Positions 1 to 3,829 of a stretch of 5,412 nucleotides of DNA are shown here, in pieces; position 1 is the stretch's first letter, and every line of letters begins with the position of its first letter. The translations under genes and the position numbers were made by a program. The notes below the pieces were generated by a model, which worked only from the letters and a program-made list of their open reading frames with translations, did no database searches and was not told the origin of the DNA. This DNA is from Candidatus Zixiibacteriota bacterium (lineage in GTDB: Bacteria; Zixibacteria; MSB-5A5; WJJR01), in NCBI GenBank assembly GCA_020058315.1, contig JAGVEK010000447.1, positions 1-5,412 on the forward strand, given 5' to 3'.

Positions 1-23
1 AAAAGGTGCGTGAATCACGCACC
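1..23 (-). terminator. Probable Rho-independent terminator of the minus-strand gene cluster
   Basis: Bases 5-12 (GGTGCGTG) are perfectly complementary to 16-23 (CACGCACC), giving an 8-bp GC-rich stem with a 3-base loop. Read on the minus strand, the stem is followed directly by TTTT (bases 4-1), and the tract may continue outside the window. It lies 37 bp beyond the purB stop codon, the expected place for an intrinsic terminator. The T-tract is cut by the window edge, so its full length cannot be judged. Confidence 0.75.
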
Positions 24-60
24 CTACGAAACTGATCACTGCGTCAGAGGCTCTCATCGG

Positions 61-1356
61 TCACTTCTGCGCCAGGGCGCGTTCCATAATCGTACGAGCA
101 CGCCGGAGGAAGTATGCCCAGTCAAACGCTGCCTCGATTTCGTCGTCGCTGAGATGCTGCTTAATCGTGGCATCGGCATGGGCGCATTCCCGGAGGGGCC
201 GATCCGGCGTGACTTGCAGCGCCAGCTTCTGGACAACCGCGTAGGCACGGTCGCGCGATCCGATACGATCAGCCAGCGCAAGCAGTAAACGTTGCGAATA
301 GACCGCGCCGCCGCTGGAGTCGAGGTTCTTGCGCATCCTTTGCGGATGCACACCAAGATTCCCGAGAACCGAATTCAGCAGGTGGAACATGTAGTCGAGA
401 GTGATGGTGGCATCGGGAATGATCACGCGCTCCACCGACGAATGGGTGATGTCGCGTTCGTGCCATAGCGCCACATTTTCGAGTGCGGGACTGACGTAGC
501 CGCGCAGCAGCCGCGCCAGACCGCAGATACGTTCGCAGAGAATCGGATTCTTTTTGTGCGGCATGGCGGATGAGCCACGCTGGCCGGCAAAGAATCCCTC
601 GGTCATCTCCCCTGTCTCGGTGCGGTGATACAGCCGGATCTCCTGCGCAATTTTCTCAGCGGTCGCTCCCAACGCGGCGATCGCGAAGATGTACTCGGCG
701 TGACGATCTCTTTGCAGCACCTGAGTCGAGATTGGCGCAGGACGAAGTCCAAGGCGGCGGCAGACGTGTGCCTCCACGCGCGGGTCCAGGTGCGCGAAGT
801 TACCCACGGCGCCGGAGATCTTGCCGACGGCAATAGAGTGAATGGCTGCTTTCAAGCGGCGGCGTCCACGAATCAGATCTGCATACCAGAGGGCAAACTT
901 GAGTCCGAGGGACGTCGGTTCGGCGAAAACACCATGGGTACGTCCGGCGATGGGAGTCTTAATGTAACGTCGCGCCAATCGGCGCGTGTGACCCAGAAGC
1001 GGCTGCAGAGCCTCAAGCATGAGCTCACCGGCACGAACCATTCGGACGGAGAGCGCGGTATCCAGAACATCGGACGAGGTCAGTCCCAGATGGAAATATT
1101 TTTCGTCTTTGCCGAGGTGTCGGCCAACATCGGTGAGGAAAGCGATCACATCATGACGAGTCTTTTCTTCAATTCGTTCGATCCGCCGGGCATCGAAACG
1201 GGCATTGCGGCGCATGCGCCTGGGTGCGTCCTTCGGAATCAGTCCCATCTGCGCCATCTTTTCGGAGGCGAGAAGCTCAATCTCGAGCCAGACGGCAAAC
1301 TTGCTCTGTTCCGACCATAGAGCGCCCATGGCCGGGCGGGTGTAGCGGTCAATCAT
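61..1356 (-). CDS. purB: Adenylosuccinate lyase
   Basis: PurB (EC 4.3.2.2) is a cytoplasmic homotetramer of the fumarase/aspartase superfamily. It removes fumarate from SAICAR and from adenylosuccinate, acting twice in purine (AMP) synthesis. The 431-residue product has the usual length. Visible motifs are TRHDV with His68, FHLGLTSSDVLDT with His89 (88-100), GRTHG with the catalytic His141 (138-142), and the superfamily signature SSAMPHKKNP (262-271) on the mobile catalytic-serine loop, followed by Glu275. As I recall the family, these positions coincide with Bacillus subtilis PurB numbering, which supports the ATG at 1356 and an N-terminus reading MIDRYTRPAM. The frame stays open to an ATG at 1422, but those 22 extra codons are a translation of the palindromic repeat and are not family-like. 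A GGTGGTGG stretch 6 bases upstream is the only Shine-Dalgarno candidate. It is the last gene before the terminator at 1-23. No own promoter is recognised. Confidence 0.96.
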   Translation of the reverse strand: MIDRYTRPAMGALWSEQSKFAVWLEIELLASEKMAQMGLIPKDAPRRMRRNARFDARRIERIEEKTRHDVIAFLTDVGRHLGKDEKYFHLGLTSSDVLDTALSVRMVRAGELMLEALQPLLGHTRRLARRYIKTPIAGRTHGVFAEPTSLGLKFALWYADLIRGRRRLKAAIHSIAVGKISGAVGNFAHLDPRVEAHVCRRLGLRPAPISTQVLQRDRHAEYIFAIAALGATAEKIAQEIRLYHRTETGEMTEGFFAGQRGSSAMPHKKNPILCERICGLARLLRGYVSPALENVALWHERDITHSSVERVIIPDATITLDYMFHLLNSVLGNLGVHPQRMRKNLDSSGGAVYSQRLLLALADRIGSRDRAYAVVQKLALQVTPDRPLRECAHADATIKQHLSDDEIEAAFDWAYFLRRARTIMERALAQK

Positions 1357-1362
1357 TGTGGA

Positions 1363-1370
1363 CCACCACC
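1363..1370 (-). promoter_or_regulatory. Weak ribosome-binding site of purB, contributed by the repeat flank
   Basis: On the minus strand GGTGGTGG (1370-1363) lies 6 bases before the purB ATG. It is only a partial match to GGAGGT, but nothing better is present. Its distal half overlaps the perfect 12-bp palindrome CCACCGCGGTGG (1366-1377), so local RNA folding could hide it. Its role is inferred from position only. Confidence 0.45.
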
Positions 1371-1423
1371 GCGGTGGCAGGGGCGTCCCGCCCGTGCGGC
1401 ATGGGCAGGATGCCCATGCCACC
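1366..1423. repeat. Structured intergenic palindromic element between tal and purB
   Basis: This 58-bp element is almost entirely self-complementary. An outer inverted pair GGTGGCA (1373-1379) / TGCCACC (1417-1423) closes a cloverleaf-like unit. Inside are a perfect 10-bp stem GGCATGGGCA (1398-1407) / TGCCCATGCC (1411-1420) with a GGA loop, and a smaller stem GGGC (1381-1384) / GCCC (1390-1393). The 10-bp stem competes with the outer pair for 1417-1420. A perfect 12-bp palindrome, CCACCGCGGTGG (1366-1377), abuts it on the purB side. The architecture resembles dispersed REP-like extragenic palindromes. I recall similar GGCATGGGCA-type elements scattered through some environmental bacterial genomes, where they yield spurious peptides like the WASCPCRTGGTP stretch seen here. 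Only one copy is in the window, so its repeat nature is inferred. Read on the plus strand, the 10-bp stem is followed by ACCTTTT, resembling a terminator, but no plus-strand gene precedes it. Confidence 0.7.
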
Positions 1424-1451
1424 TTTTCGGGTCAACGCACGCCAGATTCGG

Positions 1452-2099
1452 TCAATGCGGGACATTCTTCCAATCGCTGTTGAACTTGGCGATGCCGATG
1501 TCGGTCAGCGGGTGCTTCACGATCGCATTGAGGACGGAAAATGGCATGGTGCAGGCATCGGCAGCGTGAAGCGCGGCGTCCACGACGTGCAGGGGACTCC
1601 GGATCGAAGCCGCCAGAACCTCGGTGTCGAGTGCATAGTTGTCAAAGATTGTGACGATCTGACTGATGAGGTCCATCCCGACGTGCCCGATGTCATCGAG
1701 GCGGCCGAGAAATGGCGACACGAAAGTCGCCCCGGCCTTGGCGGCCAGAAGTGCCTGGGTGGCATTGAACACAAGCGTGCAATTTGTGGGAATGCCATCC
1801 TGGGTCAGGCGGCGGATCGCCTTGAGTCCCTCGACGTTCATCGGGATTTTGACCACGATGTTCGGCGCGATTTTGGAGAGACGGATGCCCTCGGAGACCA
1901 TGTCGTCGGCAGCAAACGCCACAACTTCTGCCGAAACCGGCCCTGGGACGATCGCCACGATCTCACGAAGAAGGTCTTCGAACTTGCGGCCCTTCTCTTT
2001 GGAAACCAGTGACGGATTGGTGGTTACGCCGTCCAGGACACCCCAGTCGGCCGCTTCGCGGATTTCATCAATGTTTGCGGTATCGAGAAATATCTTCAC
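1452..2099 (-). CDS. tal: Transaldolase, small TalC/FSA-type subfamily
   Basis: A class I aldolase of the short (about 215 residue) transaldolase/fructose-6-phosphate aldolase family: a cytoplasmic TIM barrel that moves a dihydroxyacetone unit between sugar phosphates in the non-oxidative pentose phosphate pathway. The product has 215 residues. Visible are the N-terminal strand MKIFLDTAN with Asp6, GVTTNPS (24-30), the Schiff-base lysine Lys84 in VVKIPM, IPTNCTLVF (103-111) and FVSPFLGRLDD (126-136). Glu58 and Phe130 occupy positions that are Gln59 and Tyr131 in E. coli FSA. Transaldolases carry Glu and Phe there, so true transaldolase (EC 2.2.1.2) is more likely than FSA activity. The start is GTG, 4 bases after a strong AGGGAGG. 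A stop codon (TAG, 2111-2109) lies just upstream in frame, so no longer protein is possible. It begins 23 bp after truA ends, which suggests cotranscription. Confidence 0.95.
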   Translation of the reverse strand: MKIFLDTANIDEIREAADWGVLDGVTTNPSLVSKEKGRKFEDLLREIVAIVPGPVSAEVVAFAADDMVSEGIRLSKIAPNIVVKIPMNVEGLKAIRRLTQDGIPTNCTLVFNATQALLAAKAGATFVSPFLGRLDDIGHVGMDLISQIVTIFDNYALDTEVLAASIRSPLHVVDAALHAADACTMPFSVLNAIVKHPLTDIGIAKFNSDWKNVPH

Positions 2100-2103
2100 A
2101 TTG

Positions 2104-2110
2104 CCTCCCT
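2104..2110 (-). promoter_or_regulatory. Ribosome-binding site of the transaldolase gene, fixes a GTG start
   Basis: AGGGAGG (2110-2104 on the minus strand) is a strong Shine-Dalgarno sequence ending 4 bases before the GTG at 2099. An ATG overlaps the start (2101-2099) but reads ATG TGA and stops at once, so GTG is the functional codon. The site lies in the 23-bp gap after truA, so the transaldolase gene has its own translation signal within the operon. Confidence 0.85.
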
Positions 2111-2122
2111 ATGTCTTCAAGG

Positions 2123-2926
2123 TTACTGTGCACCACCAAGAAACGGCCCCGGCTGGGGAATTTCAATAGAAATCGGATTCTGGCCACTGCTGCCGGGATA
2201 CTCCACCGCCACCAGCGTCAGCCCGTACGCTGGCGCGGTGCCACCACACAGCCGGATGTCGCCTGTATCGAGGATCTCCCTCACCCGGTCCGGCGACCAT
2301 CTTCCTCGTCCAACATCCACCATCGTCCCGACCAGCAGGCACACCATCATGTGCAGGAAACGGTCTGCCCGCACACGACAGATCAGAAGATCGCCGTGTG
2401 ACCGCCACTCTGAATGTGTGACATGACAGGTCCCATGTTCCTTTCGAGACGCAGCGATGCAGAACCCGGAGAAGTCGTGAGGGCCAATCACTGCCGCGGC
2501 GGCGTCTTCGAGCGCGGTCGGATCGAGAGGGCCGGGCAGGAACCATACACGATCTCGGCCGAACGGTGCACGTCGATTCGTGATTGCGTACTCATAGGTC
2601 CGGGCAATCGCGCTGTAGCGGGCATGGAAATCCTGCCCGGCGGGCGAAATGCGACTCACAACCAGGTCCGGCGGGAGGGCGGCGTGCAGGCGCATAGTCA
2701 GTTGGTCGCAGTCGAAAACCTGATCAGCATCGAAGTGCGCAACCATTCCGGTGGCGTGCACACCGGCATCAGTGCGACCAGCGCCCGTGATCGCGATTCT
2801 CTGCGCGGATGCCAGCAGACGCGCCAGCCAGAGCTCGAGTTCGCCCTGAACCGTGCGCAGATGCGGCTGGCGCTGCCAGCCGTGGAAACCGGCACCATGG
2901 TATGCGAGATCGATTCGGTAGCGCAA
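2123..2926 (-). CDS. truA: tRNA pseudouridine(38-40) synthase TruA
   Basis: TruA (EC 5.4.99.12) isomerises uridines 38, 39 and 40 in the anticodon arm of many tRNAs, acting as a cytoplasmic homodimer. The 267-residue product has the normal length. The N-terminal strand and YHGAGFHGWQRQP (9-21) precede the catalytic motif GAGRTDAGVHA (48-58), where Asp53 is the nucleophile equivalent to E. coli Asp60. Tyr111 in ARTYEYAI (108-115) matches the conserved active-site tyrosine. The C-terminal domain has RADRFLHMMV (186-195) and ends near YGLTLVAVEYP (234-244), followed by about 23 extra residues. One oddity is that the segment usually read as MVRNIVG reads MVCLLVG (194-200), with Cys in place of a highly conserved Arg. 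The start is TTG, backed by GGGAG 5 bases upstream, and the N-terminus MRYRIDLAYHG fits the family. It starts 12 bp after the ecfT stop and is probably cotranscribed with it. Confidence 0.95.
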   Translation of the reverse strand: MRYRIDLAYHGAGFHGWQRQPHLRTVQGELELWLARLLASAQRIAITGAGRTDAGVHATGMVAHFDADQVFDCDQLTMRLHAALPPDLVVSRISPAGQDFHARYSAIARTYEYAITNRRAPFGRDRVWFLPGPLDPTALEDAAAAVIGPHDFSGFCIAASRKEHGTCHVTHSEWRSHGDLLICRVRADRFLHMMVCLLVGTMVDVGRGRWSPDRVREILDTGDIRLCGGTAPAYGLTLVAVEYPGSSGQNPISIEIPQPGPFLGGAQ

Positions 2927-2931
2927 AGAGT

Positions 2932-2936
2932 CTCCC
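2932..2936 (-). promoter_or_regulatory. Ribosome-binding site of truA, supports a TTG start
   Basis: GGGAG (2936-2932 on the minus strand) lies 5 bases before the TTG at 2926. The site falls entirely in the 12-bp gap between the ecfT stop codon and truA. It supports TTG as the start, since the family N-terminus begins exactly there and no ATG or GTG in frame is suitably placed. Confidence 0.7.
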
Positions 2937-2938
2937 GT

Positions 2939-3754
2939 TCAAAACAGCAGAAGATCGACACGCGCGACTCGCGCTGCCAGCCACATGATCCAGCCAGCTG
3001 AGATCAGAAGCGCCGTGAGCCAATCGCGACGAGCGAAGCGCATCAAGTAAACATCGTCCGGGATGCGGCGGACATCGAAGCCGCGCGACGCCAGAGCGTC
3101 GGACAGCCGGTCGGCCCGCCGCAACGCTGCGGCGAAGGCCGGGATAATGAGCACCGCCGCCATTCGGATACGTGTATGCCACGGACCATCGAATCGCGCA
3201 CCACGGGAGCGTTGTCCCAGTCTGATGGTTTGCAACTCCTCCATTAGCAAAGGATACATCCGGAGCATGAAGAACATGAGATAGTACATGGACGCGACGG
3301 GAAATCCAAGAACGCGCAGGGGCAGGAGAAGCCGTGTCACACCGGCAGCCAGGCCCGAAGGATTCGCGAGCGTGCCCACTGCAACGGCTAGGCCGGCGAA
3401 GGCCACGAGGCGCAATCCCAACCGCACGCCGGTGGCCAGACCATCCAGACCGATCTGGATTGGTCCCAGCCTGACGAGCAGGCGGCCGTCTCCAGGCTGG
3501 AGAAGCGCGTACATCATCGCAACAATCACTGCGGCCGGCATGGCCCACCGAAGGGCTGCAATCCCAAGGAGCGGGACACCTCGTGCCAATCGCCGTAAAA
3601 CGGCCACGCCGATCATGATGATGAGTGTCCAGATCGCGGCTCCGGCGATTGTCCGGCAGGAGCCAATCCAGAGGGCGCAGGAGAGGAATACTCCGATGGC
3701 GACCCGGGGATCGAGCCTCGGGCGCGCATCAGCAGTCGCTGCCATACGGCCCAT
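2939..3754 (-). CDS. ecfT: Energy-coupling factor (ECF) transporter transmembrane protein, EcfT/CbiQ family
   Basis: EcfT is the inner-membrane scaffold of ECF-type ABC importers. It couples two ATPases (EcfA) to substrate-binding S-components for vitamins or, in CbiQ forms, cobalt or nickel. With the start at 3754 the product has 271 residues, normal for the family. The family-like RLDPR (13-17) comes just before the first membrane segment. Hydrophobic stretches lie at about 19-54, 59-84, 106-129, 151-170 and 245-264. The coupling domain shows both hallmark Arg-Gly motifs, QRSRG (181-185) and ASRGFD (222-227), which contact the ATPases. The frame is open to 4042, but the upstream 96 codons are antisense to the glycosyltransferase. 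The ATG at 3745 is an alternative start, and neither start has a good Shine-Dalgarno. No ATPase or S-component gene is adjacent. The ecfT-truA order matches the Firmicutes ECF cluster, favouring EcfT over a cobalt-specific CbiQ, but the substrate cannot be read from the sequence. Confidence 0.88.
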   Translation of the reverse strand: MGRMAATADARPRLDPRVAIGVFLSCALWIGSCRTIAGAAIWTLIIMIGVAVLRRLARGVPLLGIAALRWAMPAAVIVAMMYALLQPGDGRLLVRLGPIQIGLDGLATGVRLGLRLVAFAGLAVAVGTLANPSGLAAGVTRLLLPLRVLGFPVASMYYLMFFMLRMYPLLMEELQTIRLGQRSRGARFDGPWHTRIRMAAVLIIPAFAAALRRADRLSDALASRGFDVRRIPDDVYLMRFARRDWLTALLISAGWIMWLAARVARVDLLLF

Positions 3755-3774
3755 CCACTGTCTCAGAGGTTTCT

Positions 3775-3804
3775 TTGCCAGTCCAACACGCCACACCTTA
3801 TAAT
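3775..3804 (+). promoter_or_regulatory. Candidate sigma70-type promoter for the glycosyltransferase gene
   Basis: TTGCCA (3775-3780, 5 of 6 to TTGACA) and a perfect TATAAT (3799-3804) are separated by 18 bp. Transcription would begin near 3810-3812, at or just before the GTG at 3812, so the mRNA would be leaderless or nearly so. The -35 box lies inside the predicted ecfT leader. Seen by eye only, with no experimental support. Confidence 0.6.
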
Positions 3805-3829
3805 AGCACTTGTGAGCAGCAATCGCCAA
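3800..3829 (-). promoter_or_regulatory. Candidate sigma70-type promoter for the ecfT-truA-tal(-purB) unit
   Basis: On the minus strand, TTGGCG (3829-3824, 4 of 6) and TATTAT (3805-3800, 5 of 6) are separated by 18 bp. The start point would fall near 3793, giving ecfT a leader of about 40 bases before the ATG at 3754. That also rules out the in-frame GTG at 3796 as a start. The -10 box overlaps the opposite promoter's TATAAT by five bases. It is weaker than the plus-strand match. Confidence 0.4.

Noticed and set aside
1357..1422. A 22-codon N-terminal extension of purB from an ATG at 1422
   Set aside because: The extension is a translation of the palindromic repeat and flank. The family N-terminus and the active-site numbering fit the ATG at 1356.
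1398..1427. A plus-strand Rho-independent terminator (10-bp stem then ACCTTTT)
   Set aside because: No plus-strand gene lies upstream to be terminated, the T run is short, and the stem is better explained as part of the palindromic element. Partial terminator function cannot be excluded.
1224..2012. Long open frame (262 codons) on the plus strand opposite the transaldolase gene
   Set aside because: It is a shadow of GC-rich coding sequence. The product matches no family I recognise, while the opposite strand encodes a complete transaldolase with all its motifs.
2769..3548. Open frame of 259 codons on the minus strand in another frame, overlapping ecfT and truA
   Set aside because: It is an out-of-frame shadow rich in Arg, Ala, Ser and Pro with no motifs. 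Both overlapped genes are clearly real.
3755..3811. A cobalamin or other riboswitch upstream of ecfT
   Set aside because: The intergenic space is only about 57 bp and is filled by the two promoter matches. No conserved riboswitch core is visible.
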